A stretch of DNA of 36,761 nucleotides from an uncultured Roseiflexus sp. (GTDB lineage: Bacteria; Chloroflexota; Chloroflexia; Chloroflexales; Roseiflexaceae), in NCBI GenBank assembly GCA_937935075.1, contig CALGYB010000116.1:1-36761 (forward strand), read 5' to 3'. A program made the position numbers and the translations under genes. Below the pieces are notes generated by a model. The model saw only the letters and a list, made by a program, of their open reading frames with translations, was not told where the DNA came from and did not search any database. Shown here piece by piece: positions 22,895 through 30,977 of this stretch. Within the stretch, counting starts at the first letter, position 1. Every line of letters begins with the position of its first letter.

Positions 22895-23698
22895 ATGCCG
22901 TCGCCATTTCCCGGGATGGACCCGTACCTCGAAGGTGAATTGTTTCAGGAGTTTCACGAACGCCTGACGCACCAGATCAGCGTCGAACTGATGCCGCAGA
23001 TCCAACCCTGCTACGTGGCGCTGCTGGCGAAGCGGTATATTCTCGACCGTCCGGCGGTCGGACTGTTTGGCGCGCCTGATCAGCGGGTCTTCTATCCCGA
23101 CGTGCACGTTGTCGAGCGGCGCTTGAAAGAGAACAAAGCGCCGTTTGCGGCGACGCTCGCAGTCGGCGAACCGACGGTCTCGCTTCCAGGCGCGTTGGAG
23201 ACGCCCCAACTCAGCGTCGAGATCCGCGATGTGGCGGAACAACGCCTGGTGACCCTGATCGAAATCCTGGCGCCAGCCAACAAGTCTGGCGCCGGATACG
23301 ACGAATACCAGCGCCGCCGGCTGGAATTGCTCAAAACTGAAACTCATCTGCTGGAGATCGATCTGCTGCGCCAGGGGACGCGGATTGCATTATACGGCAT
23401 GCCGCCAGTGCCCTATTACGTCTATCTCGGTCGCTTCGAGCAACGCCCGCACACTGACGTCTGGTGCGCTTTTTTCGACAAACGCCTGCCGCGCGTGTCG
23501 ATTCCGCTGCTGCCGCCGGACGCTGGTGCGGCGATGGACCTGCAACGCGCCGTTGATGCCTGTTTCGCGCTGGTCGGGTATGACCTGTTGATCGATTATA
23601 CGCAACCGCCGCCACCGCCCGCAATGAGCGCTGAGGAACTCGCCAGGATCGATGAGCGCCTGCGTGCAGCAGGCGTGCGACGTGCAACGACTGTATGA
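22895..23698 (+). CDS. DUF4058 family protein
   Basis: The 267-residue product begins MPSPFPGMDPYLEGELFQEFHERL, cut here as MPSPFPGMDPYLE, the hallmark of DUF4058, a family common in Cyanobacteria, Planctomycetes and Chloroflexota with no established function. The central segment VTLIEILAPANK with an upstream LSVEIRD recalls a PD-(D/E)xK nuclease core, but this is a loose resemblance. It ends in a proline-rich stretch (YTQPPPPPAMSAEE) and a helical tail. AGGAGG lies seven bases before the ATG. Its stop overlaps the ketosynthase start by four bases, so it is the first gene of a coupled operon. No signal peptide is seen. Confidence 0.85.
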   Translation: MPSPFPGMDPYLEGELFQEFHERLTHQISVELMPQIQPCYVALLAKRYILDRPAVGLFGAPDQRVFYPDVHVVERRLKENKAPFAATLAVGEPTVSLPGALETPQLSVEIRDVAEQRLVTLIEILAPANKSGAGYDEYQRRRLELLKTETHLLEIDLLRQGTRIALYGMPPVPYYVYLGRFEQRPHTDVWCAFFDKRLPRVSIPLLPPDAGAAMDLQRAVDACFALVGYDLLIDYTQPPPPPAMSAEELARIDERLRAAGVRRATTV

Positions 23699-24954
23699 AA
23701 TCGAAACCGACACACCGCGTTGTGGTGACCGGAATAGGCGCAATAACGCCTGTTGGCATCGGCGTGACGGCCTTCTGGAACGCTTTGCTGGAAGGACGTT
23801 CCGGCGTCGCGTATGCCACACGCTACGATATCACCACGATCCCTTATGTCATCGCTGCTGAAGTGCGCGATTTCGATCCGCGCGACTTCATGGACGCAAA
23901 GGCGGCGCGGCGCATGGCGCGTTTCGCGCAGTTCGCGGTCGCGGCGGCCGGCGAGGCGCTCCGCGATAGTGGATTGAACCTCGAAGCCATCGACCGGACG
24001 CAGATCGCAGTCGATGTTGGCACGTCGCTCGGCGGCACGGCTGAGGTGGAAGAACAGGCGCTCGCATTCGAAGCCAGAGGACGCCGACGGGTGGACGCCT
24101 TCTACATGCCAACGTTCATTTACAACATGGCATCGTGCCAGGTGGCGATGCAATACCGGCTGCACGGTCCCACGACGACGCCGGTGCTCGCGTGCGCCAC
24201 CGGCGCCTACGCGATTGGCGAAGCGGCGCGCATGGTGCATCGCGGCGATGCGCTGATTGCGGTCTGTGGCGGAACTGATGCGGGAGTAACCGCGCTCAAC
24301 GCCATGGCATTCGGGGTCATTGGCGCGATTGCGCCGCCTGGCGACGATCCGGCGCGCGCCGTGCGCCCATTCGATGCCAACCGCAAAGGGACGGCTGGGG
24401 GCGAAGGGTGCGGCATCCTGGTTCTCGAACGGTTGGAGCACGCCCTGGCGCGTGGTGCGCGCATCTACGCCGAAGTCGCCGGATTCGGCGCAACGGAAGA
24501 CGCCTACCATCTGACCGCGCCCGCGCCCGATGCCGAATTTGCCGCGCTCGCCATCAGCCGCGCTATCGAGGATGCCGGGTTGCGCCCGGAGGATGTCGAT
24601 CATATCAGCGCCCACGGCACCGGCACCCCGCTCAACGACACTGCCGAGACTGCTGCGATCAAGCGCGCACTCGGCGATCATGCGTACCGCGTGACGGTCA
24701 GCGGCATCAAGGCGATGGTCGGGCATACAGCGGGCGCCGCCGGCGCGCTGGCGGCTATTGCATGTATTAAAAGCATCGAGACCGGGATGGTCCCGCCCAC
24801 GATCAACTACGAAACGCCCGATCCGACCTGCGACCTCGACTATGTGCCCAACCAGGCGCGCCGCCAGGATGTGCGAGTGGCGCTTGCCAATGCATTCGGT
24901 TTCGGCGGACAAAACGCCGTTGTCCTGTTTCGACGGTATGAAGACGATTACTAA
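23695..24954 (+). CDS. FabF-type beta-ketoacyl-ACP synthase
   Basis: This 419-residue condensing enzyme extends acyl chains on acyl carrier protein using malonyl-ACP. The catalytic triad is present: C167 in VLACATGAYAIGEA, H307 in ISAHGTGTPLND and H344 in AMVGHTAGAAG, with K339. The C-terminal GFGGQNAVVLF is typical. Family-standard length and start (RVVVTGIGAITPVG) support FabF, the synthase II of fatty acid synthesis, but it stands apart from other fab genes and is coupled to DUF4058 and a methyltransferase, so a secondary role in a modified lipid or small molecule is possible. The ATG overlaps the DUF4058 stop (ATGA); its own end overlaps the next gene by 17 bases. Confidence 0.93.
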   Translation: MKSKPTHRVVVTGIGAITPVGIGVTAFWNALLEGRSGVAYATRYDITTIPYVIAAEVRDFDPRDFMDAKAARRMARFAQFAVAAAGEALRDSGLNLEAIDRTQIAVDVGTSLGGTAEVEEQALAFEARGRRRVDAFYMPTFIYNMASCQVAMQYRLHGPTTTPVLACATGAYAIGEAARMVHRGDALIAVCGGTDAGVTALNAMAFGVIGAIAPPGDDPARAVRPFDANRKGTAGGEGCGILVLERLEHALARGARIYAEVAGFGATEDAYHLTAPAPDAEFAALAISRAIEDAGLRPEDVDHISAHGTGTPLNDTAETAAIKRALGDHAYRVTVSGIKAMVGHTAGAAGALAAIACIKSIETGMVPPTINYETPDPTCDLDYVPNQARRQDVRVALANAFGFGGQNAVVLFRRYEDDY

Positions 24955-25825
24955 GCGCCGATCACGGGTCGGGTTGACCTACTTCGAGCGAGTGCTGGAA
25001 CGGCGTCGTGACGCCGACCCGGTGGCGCTCGCCGCTTTTGGACGGCATGTTCACTTCGGGTTCTGGGACAATCCGGCGCACGCCGATGGTTCGATTGCCG
25101 ATTTCGCGCGCGCCGCCGATGCGCTGACACTGCGGATCATCGAGGCGGCCAATGTGCGCTCCGGTCAGCGCGTCCTCGACGTTGGCTGCGGCATCGGCGG
25201 CACGCTGGCGCTGCTCAACGAACATTTCGATCATGTTGAGTTGCTGGGGCTGAATATCGACCCGTTGCAGATCGAGCAGGCGCGCCACATCGCCTGCGCT
25301 CGCCCCGGTAACATGGTTGATTTCTCGATTGGCGACGCTATGCGCCTGCCTTACGCCGATGAGTCGTTCGATACGGTGCTGGCGGTCGAGTGCAGTTTCC
25401 ATTTTCCCAATCGTGAAACGTTCCTCCGTGAAGCGCACCGCGTGTTGCGCCCCGGCGGACGCCTGGCGCTCTCGGATTTCGTGCCGACGTGGATGATGCG
25501 GACTGCACTCTGGATGCTTGGCGGAACCATCGAGCGCATCATCGAGCCGAGTTTTGGACCGTTCGACCTGAGTTATACGCTCGACGTCTACCGGCGCACG
25601 GCGCGGCGCATCGGGCTGCAACCAATCGTGATCGACAACATCACGCACGGTCTGCTGCCCACGTTTCCGATCTGGCGCAAACTGATCCGCTACCTGCTGC
25701 CGGATCATTACGGCATGGCGGAACTCTTTACCGTTTTTGGCTGGCTGCACCGCCTGCGCCTGATGCGCTACATGGTGCTGGCATTCGAGAAAGAAGCGCA
25801 ACAGAAAGCGAGCGAAGCGACATGA
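24938..25825 (+). CDS. SAM-dependent class I methyltransferase
   Basis: This 295-residue enzyme transfers a methyl group from S-adenosylmethionine. SAM-binding motif I is VLDVGCGIGGTL near 79-90; motif II-like GLNIDPLQIEQA and the DAMRLPYADESFDTVLAVE block follow, then LREAHRVLRPGGRLALSDF. The N-terminal HFGFWDNPAHADGS is typical of methyltransferases acting on lipids, quinols or polyketide-like substrates. The ATG at 24938 lies inside the end of fabF, overlapping by 17 bases. The C-terminal part (about 225-290) is rich in hydrophobic and aromatic residues and could meet a membrane. The link to a ketosynthase suggests a fatty or isoprenoid-like substrate, but this is inference. Confidence 0.9.
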   Translation: MKTITKRRSRVGLTYFERVLERRRDADPVALAAFGRHVHFGFWDNPAHADGSIADFARAADALTLRIIEAANVRSGQRVLDVGCGIGGTLALLNEHFDHVELLGLNIDPLQIEQARHIACARPGNMVDFSIGDAMRLPYADESFDTVLAVECSFHFPNRETFLREAHRVLRPGGRLALSDFVPTWMMRTALWMLGGTIERIIEPSFGPFDLSYTLDVYRRTARRIGLQPIVIDNITHGLLPTFPIWRKLIRYLLPDHYGMAELFTVFGWLHRLRLMRYMVLAFEKEAQQKASEAT

Positions 25826-26748
25826 TCATCATTGGCAGCAGCAATGGCAGCGTGGGCATTGCCGCTGGATGGGACATCCTGCAGGCGGGAGGCTCGGCGC
25901 TCGACGCCGTCGAAGCGGCGACGCGGCTGGTGGAGGACAATCCCCACGATCATTCGGTCGGCTACGGCGGGTATCCGAATCTGCTTGGCGAGGTCGAACT
26001 CGATGCCTCGATCATGGACGGAACCACGCTGCGGGCAGGTGCGGTCGGGGCGCTGAAAGGGTATCGTTACGCCATCAGCGTGGCGCGGCGGGTGATGGAG
26101 GACCTGCCGCATGTCATTCTGGTCGGCGAGGGAGCGATGCGTTTCGCCGCCGAAATCGGCATGCAACGCGAAAACCTGCTGACGGAACATGCCGAAAAGG
26201 TCTGGCGCGCCGGTCTCGAAGGGCGCGCGATGATCGACTGGCAGGGCGTCTCCGAGCTGGTCGCCGCGCTGCTCCGACGTAGCGCCACACTGACGACGGA
26301 CCCCGAACACGTGACCGGCACGGTCAACTTTATTGCCCAGGATCGCCAGGGACGGATTGCATCGGCGGTCAGCACCAGCGGGTGGGCATGGAAATACCCC
26401 GGACGCCTTGGCGACTCACCGATCATCGGCGGCGGCAACTATGCCGACGACCGCTACGGTGCGGCGGCGTGCACCGGCTGGGGCGAGGCGGCGATCCGCG
26501 CAGCGACAGCGCGCAGCGTGGTGCTGTACCTCAAGGCGGGCTATCCGCTCGAAGAGGCGTGCCGTGAAGCCTTTCGCGATCTTGCACCCATCCTGCGCGG
26601 CACGCCGAACGTCATGAGCCTGGTGGCTATCGACCGGCATGGCAACCACTGCGCGATGACCACGGCGGAAGAGCGCACCTACGTCTATCAGGCTGATGGC
26701 ATGGATCACTTCGTCGAACTGCCGCGCATCGTCGTATCCATCGACTGA
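25822..26748 (+). CDS. Ntn-hydrolase asparaginase/isoaspartyl peptidase-like
   Basis: The 308-residue product belongs to the glycosylasparaginase-like Ntn hydrolases, which self-cleave before a threonine that becomes the nucleophile. Family landmarks are GWDILQAGGSALDAVEAATRL (cut: GGSALDAVEAATRLVEDNP near 23-41), SVGYGGYPN near 45-53, and SAVSTSGWAWKYPGRLGDSP near 181-200, followed by GAGAYAD-like GGGNYADD. The cleavage region usually reads H-D-T-V-G; here it is H163-V-T-G-T, so T165 or T167 is the likely nucleophile and the preceding Asp is Val. The start overlaps the methyltransferase stop (ATGA). No signal peptide is visible. Whether it acts on asparagine, isoaspartyl peptides or glycosylasparagine cannot be told. 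Confidence 0.88.
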   Translation: MIIIGSSNGSVGIAAGWDILQAGGSALDAVEAATRLVEDNPHDHSVGYGGYPNLLGEVELDASIMDGTTLRAGAVGALKGYRYAISVARRVMEDLPHVILVGEGAMRFAAEIGMQRENLLTEHAEKVWRAGLEGRAMIDWQGVSELVAALLRRSATLTTDPEHVTGTVNFIAQDRQGRIASAVSTSGWAWKYPGRLGDSPIIGGGNYADDRYGAAACTGWGEAAIRAATARSVVLYLKAGYPLEEACREAFRDLAPILRGTPNVMSLVAIDRHGNHCAMTTAEERTYVYQADGMDHFVELPRIVVSID

Positions 26749-26766
26749 GCAACGCACCGGTCGGTA

Positions 26767-26775
26767 TGCTATAAT
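26767..26775 (+). promoter_or_regulatory. Extended -10 promoter before the lipoprotein gene
   Basis: TGCTATAAT gives a perfect hexamer with the extended TG. No good -35 was found at the expected distance. The ATG of the binding protein is 30 bases on, with AGGAG at 26788-26792, rather far from the start codon. Confidence 0.55.
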
Positions 26776-26805
26776 CCGGCGGATGACAGGAGTGCTCGCC
26801 GGATC

Positions 26806-28098
26806 ATGCGATGCTATCTGGTTGCCATTCTACTGATTGCTGCGTTGCTCGCCGGGTGTGAGTCGCGCGGCGCGCCCGACATCTCTTCAGCCCCAACAAA
26901 CGTCGCAAACGCTCCCAGTGTCGGACCACTCCTCCTCTGGCATGGATGGTCGGGCAGTGATCGGCAGGCGCTTGGACGCCTGGTTGAGCAGTACAACCGT
27001 CAGCAGAGCGATGGGCGCATTGTGCTGCAATCGGTGCCGCTGGCGAGCTTCGCCGCCGAACTGCGCGCATCTGTCGCTGCGGGCAGCGGTCCGCACCTGA
27101 TTCTTATTCCCAATACCTGGATCGGCGGGCTGGCGGAAGCGGGAGTGCTCCTTCCACTCGATGATCTGATGCCAGCCCAGGAGATCGATGCGCTCCTGCC
27201 GGTGACGCTGGCGAGTGCGCAGGCGGACGACGTCGCCGGCACAGTACGACTTTATGGCGTACCTGTGCGCTTCGACACGCTGGCGCTCTACTACAACGCT
27301 GCTAATCTCACCGAGCCTCCCGCCGATACCGCAACCATGCTCGCTATCGGACGCGGCTTGAGCGACCCGGAGGCTCAACCGCCGATTTGGGGGCTGGCGC
27401 TCAATCTGTCGCACGACAATATGATCGGGTATCTGTATGCCTTCGACGGGCGGATTTTCGACGGCGACGGACGGGTTGCGCTTGGAACGACCGGCCGCGC
27501 AGGCGCAGAACAGTGGCTTTCCTGGCTGATCGAACTTCAAAATGATGCGCGCATTCTGGCGCGCAGTGAGAGCAGCATCCTGGTTGATCGTGAATTAAAG
27601 GATAGGCGCGCCATTATGACGTTCGATTGGGCGCATCAGATGAGCGTCTATCGTGGTCTGTGGGGCGAGCAGATCGGTCTTGCGCCGCTGCCGCGCCTGA
27701 GTGAGACAGGGCAAGCGCCACGTCCGTATGTACGCACCGATGTCCTGGCGATCAACAGTCTTGCCGGAGTGAACGAGCGTGTAGCAGCGGCGCGATTTAT
27801 CCGTTTCATGATCAGTGAAGAAGCGCAGACTATTCTGCTGCAAAGCGATATGCAGCCATCGTCGCGCCGCCTGGCGTTGACCGGCGACTCACCACAGGAG
27901 ATTGCAGCGCGGGTGTTCCGCATCCAGGCGGAACAGGGGCTTCCCATGCCCAACTCGAGTGCACGCGCCTTTGTTGAGCAAGAGATCAAGCGCATGCAGC
28001 GTCAGGCGTTACTCGGTCTCACAACGCCGGCTGACGCCGTTACCGAAGCCGACCGGCGGCTGCGCGAACGATTGGAGCCTTCCGCGCCGGCGCCGTAA
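26806..28098 (+). CDS. ABC-type solute-binding lipoprotein (family 1)
   Basis: The 430-residue product begins with a lipoprotein signal MRCYLVAILLIAALLAGC, lipidated at C18, so it is anchored on the outer face of the membrane. The rest resembles family 1 extracellular sugar-binding proteins: LVEQYNRQQSDGR, ILIPNTWIGGLAEAGVLLPLDDL, YGVPVRFDTLALYYNAANL, and a C-terminal AARFIRFMISEEAQ with a final helical region. Such proteins deliver sugars or similar solutes to an ABC permease. No permease or ATPase genes lie near it, so it either serves a distant transporter or acts as a sensor component; the regulator gene immediately downstream is suggestive but weak. Its last residues are alanine/proline rich. 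Confidence 0.9.
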   Translation: MRCYLVAILLIAALLAGCESRGAPDISSAPTNVANAPSVGPLLLWHGWSGSDRQALGRLVEQYNRQQSDGRIVLQSVPLASFAAELRASVAAGSGPHLILIPNTWIGGLAEAGVLLPLDDLMPAQEIDALLPVTLASAQADDVAGTVRLYGVPVRFDTLALYYNAANLTEPPADTATMLAIGRGLSDPEAQPPIWGLALNLSHDNMIGYLYAFDGRIFDGDGRVALGTTGRAGAEQWLSWLIELQNDARILARSESSILVDRELKDRRAIMTFDWAHQMSVYRGLWGEQIGLAPLPRLSETGQAPRPYVRTDVLAINSLAGVNERVAAARFIRFMISEEAQTILLQSDMQPSSRRLALTGDSPQEIAARVFRIQAEQGLPMPNSSARAFVEQEIKRMQRQALLGLTTPADAVTEADRRLRERLEPSAPAP

Positions 28099-28125
28099 CC
28101 GCACGAGCCTGCCACAGTTTATGGC

Positions 28126-28154
28126 TTGTGTAAAGCGATTGTCTACAGTATAAT
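28126..28154 (+). promoter_or_regulatory. Predicted promoter of the NarL-type gene
   Basis: TTGTGT (28126-28131) and TATAAT (28149-28154) are 17 bases apart. Transcription from about 28161 would leave a leader of about 130 nt before the GTG start. Confidence 0.55.
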
Positions 28155-28292
28155 ACCCGATAAGCATACCGTCTCAGCCTCATTCGTCGTTGTCTGCAGG
28201 CGCCTCAGCAGGCGTCGTAGTGCGCTTAAGCGAGCGCATCATCATTATCACCCGGCGCGATGGCGAAGAACGGATCACATCGGGAGGACGGG

Positions 28293-28988
28293 GTGGATTC
28301 AACCTCGATCGTGCTGGTCAACGCGCATGCTCTCTTTCGCGAAGGGTTGCGCCATCATCTGGCGAGTTCAACCGAGTTTTGCGTAATCGGAGAAGCGGGC
28401 AATGGTCAACAGGCGATTCAAGTTGTCGACTCACTCGACCCCGACATGGTCGTGATGGAGGTGGACCTGCCGGGAGTCAATGGTCTCGAGGTCGCACGCG
28501 CCATCAAACGGTCACATCCGCATATTCGCATCGTCCTGCTCAGTTCGACGATGGATGGGCAGGAAGTGGTCAAAGCCATTCGCGCCGGCATCGCTGCCTG
28601 CGTCCCGCGCAATATCGTTCCTGAGAAGCTCATGCAGGTGCTGCATCAGGTACGACGCGGCAATTATCCGATCAACGATCTGGTGCTCTCCTCGCCCGAC
28701 GTTGCGGCGCAGGTGCTGAGCGCCTTTCGCCAGATGGCGGCGGAAGAGGACACCCAGAGCATCTACTCGCCGCTTTCGCCGCGTGAGTTGCAGGTCCTCG
28801 AACTGGTCGCCGCCGGACGCACCAACAAGGAAATTGCCAAACTGCTCGACATCTCCAACCAGACCGTCAAGAACCATATCTCGTCGATCCTGCGCAAACT
28901 GGCGGTGAATGATCGCACACAGGCGGTCGTCTATGCCATGCGCCGCGGATGGATCAAGGTTGCGCTTCCCGGCGACCCGCTGACATAG
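28293..28988 (+). CDS. NarL-type regulator with degenerate receiver
   Basis: The 231-residue product has an N-terminal receiver-like domain and a C-terminal LuxR-type helix-turn-helix (LSPRELQVLELVAAGRTN, KEIAKLLDISNQTVKNHIS near 160-205) that should bind DNA normally. Every conserved phosphorylation residue of the receiver is altered: the acidic pair is N10-A11 (VLVNAHALFREGL), the phospho-acceptor Asp is E56 (MVVMEVDLPGVNG), and the Lys of the usual L-L-K-D is Arg in VPRNI. It may therefore act without phosphorylation, the Glu possibly mimicking the active state. The GTG at 28293 was chosen because GGAGG lies six bases upstream; an ATG 33 bases earlier has no such site. Confidence 0.88.
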   Translation: MDSTSIVLVNAHALFREGLRHHLASSTEFCVIGEAGNGQQAIQVVDSLDPDMVVMEVDLPGVNGLEVARAIKRSHPHIRIVLLSSTMDGQEVVKAIRAGIAACVPRNIVPEKLMQVLHQVRRGNYPINDLVLSSPDVAAQVLSAFRQMAAEEDTQSIYSPLSPRELQVLELVAAGRTNKEIAKLLDISNQTVKNHISSILRKLAVNDRTQAVVYAMRRGWIKVALPGDPLT

Positions 28989-29016
28989 TTGCGCTTTTCG
29001 GCAGACGTGTTATGCT
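28989..29016 (+). promoter_or_regulatory. Predicted promoter of the propeller lipoprotein gene
   Basis: TTGCGC (28989-28994) begins just after the upstream stop codon and TATGCT (29011-29016) follows 16 bases later. The leader would be about 92 nt. Confidence 0.4.
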
Positions 29017-29114
29017 GAGGGAAGTGGTGGAACGTCGTTGCTGTCCTTGTCACGCTATCATTCCATGGTTCCCGCCCACGCGACCGTCGTCGCCCTGAAG
29101 CCTGGTGAGACGAC

Positions 29115-30977
29115 ATGACCCGAATTCGCATCTCCTTCTTGATCATCCCCTTCGTGGCGCTGGCGCTCACTGCCTGTGAACAATTCTCGATCGCCGAACA
29201 GGAACGCATCCGCGAAATTGAAACGGTCGAAGCTTCGACGCCAACAATCACGCCCATTCCGCCAACCAACACGCCGACGCCACTGCCGCCCACCCCAACA
29301 TCAACTCCCGGTCCGACGCCGACACTGCCGCCGCCTACCCCAACCGCTACGCCAACACCGACGCCGCTGCCGCCCACTCCGACGCCAAACCCGATTCTGG
29401 CGCAGTTCAGCCTGTGCAATCAGCAAGCCGGCGATCCGACGAGCGGACGGTTCAGTATGCGGGTGACGGCGATAACCACGACGGTTGATGCATTTTTTGA
29501 ACGGCTCGAACTGACGCTCGACGTTCCTGCCGACTCGGCGCAACCGCACGCTTCAGCGCGCTGTCGCCCGGCGTCTGCCGTCCCCCAGACTATCGGCGAG
29601 ATCGAGGTGGCTGGCGCATACCAGATCGAGGTGCAGTTCGACGGATGGCTGCATGATGATGCATTCCGTGCATCGCTGGCGACACGGACAGTACCGTTGA
29701 GCGGCACACAGATCATGCGCGCTGCCGCGTTTCGGGTTCCCTCCGGCGCAACTACAGGCGCACAGTTGGTAATCGGCGTCGATCAGCCGCTTCCGTTCCG
29801 CATACGCCTGGAAAATAATCCGCTGCGCCTGGTCATCGATGTGGCAACAAGCGGACCGGTCAGCCAGGCGAGCGATCTGTTGCGTATTCCAGCAGGCACA
29901 GCAGCAGCGCCCGCAGCGCCGATCTTCTACGTGGCTGACGGCGATATCTGGCGCATCAGCAATGGCGCGCCGGAGAATGTGACCGAACGCCTCCGCGCCG
30001 GACAGTTTGGCGATGTGACGGCGCTGGCTACCCGCCCGAATGCGCGGGTGATCGCCTTCTGCGCAACAGCGCCGGGTACGGTCACAGCGGATGCCACTGC
30101 CGCTTCGACCCTGTGGGTGCTGGAACTGGACAGTGGTTCGATCCGTCAGTTGACGCCGCCGCCGCGCGGGCGCTCGTGCGTCGATCCGGTCATGTCGCCG
30201 GATGGAACAACGATCGCTTATGCGGTTGATGAGGCGGGGGTGTCGCCGCCGCAACTGCGCATTTTCTCGGTACAGGTCTTTCCCGGCGCGCCTGCCGTCG
30301 TTCTGACCCCATCCGGCGATGAGTGGAGTCGTTACGCACCGCAATGGCTCGATGATGCGCGTCTGATCTACGCCGCGATCGCCGAGGATGGTCGGAGGAC
30401 GTTGTTCCTGCGCGAATCCGATGGAACCGAACTCGATATTGGCATGGCGCTGCTGGTGTCGGGAGCAGGCGGGCAGCGCAGCGCCCGGTACGATGGATTT
30501 GGTCGCCCGATGGCGGCGCCCGATGGCAGCGCCATTGCTGTCGAAGCATTCCGTATCGACGGCAGCGGCGCTGACCTGCTTATTCTGAACCGGTCGGGCG
30601 CTGAGATCGAACGTCTCAGCCCAATTGCCGCAGGGTTCTGGAATCGCCCGGTCGCCTGGAGCGCCGACGGGACGCTCTACTACCTCTCCACCGCCTGCGC
30701 CAGCGATGCGGTGTATGAGTACACGCTGCACGCGCGAAACGCCGACGGCGCTGACCGGGTGCTGGCAGCCGGCATTGCTGCCGGCGGTCTGGGGACCTTC
30801 ACCGCACACCAGAATGCACTGGCGTATGTCACCTTCGACCGTCTACCGGAGGGACCGGCCGGTCCGCTCCGTGTTGCGCCTGATGAACCGGCTGCGCTCT
30901 GGTACTGGGACCTGACGGGCAATGCGCGCGCGCGCCTGGTGGAAACTGATCGCGCAATTACTGCTCTGGCGCCATGA
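29115..30977 (+). CDS. Lipoprotein with Pro/Thr linker and beta-propeller repeats
   Basis: The 620-residue product has a lipoprotein signal ending in LALTAC, lipidated at C21. A low-complexity linker of Thr-Pro repeats (about 41-93) follows and would span the cell envelope. Next comes a beta-rich domain (about 95-245) with PLRLVIDVATSG that recalls AMIN-type modules. The C-terminal two thirds carry TolB/WD40-like repeats, seen in VMSPDGTTIAYAVDE, GRPMAAPDGSAIAVEAF and PVAWSADGTLYYLST, forming a beta-propeller for binding. It is therefore a cell-surface binding or scaffold protein of unknown partner. Its stop overlaps the HyuA start (ATGA). A similar architecture is frequent in Chloroflexota envelopes. 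Confidence 0.8.
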   Translation: MTRIRISFLIIPFVALALTACEQFSIAEQERIREIETVEASTPTITPIPPTNTPTPLPPTPTSTPGPTPTLPPPTPTATPTPTPLPPTPTPNPILAQFSLCNQQAGDPTSGRFSMRVTAITTTVDAFFERLELTLDVPADSAQPHASARCRPASAVPQTIGEIEVAGAYQIEVQFDGWLHDDAFRASLATRTVPLSGTQIMRAAAFRVPSGATTGAQLVIGVDQPLPFRIRLENNPLRLVIDVATSGPVSQASDLLRIPAGTAAAPAAPIFYVADGDIWRISNGAPENVTERLRAGQFGDVTALATRPNARVIAFCATAPGTVTADATAASTLWVLELDSGSIRQLTPPPRGRSCVDPVMSPDGTTIAYAVDEAGVSPPQLRIFSVQVFPGAPAVVLTPSGDEWSRYAPQWLDDARLIYAAIAEDGRRTLFLRESDGTELDIGMALLVSGAGGQRSARYDGFGRPMAAPDGSAIAVEAFRIDGSGADLLILNRSGAEIERLSPIAAGFWNRPVAWSADGTLYYLSTACASDAVYEYTLHARNADGADRVLAAGIAAGGLGTFTAHQNALAYVTFDRLPEGPAGPLRVAPDEPAALWYWDLTGNARARLVETDRAITALAP

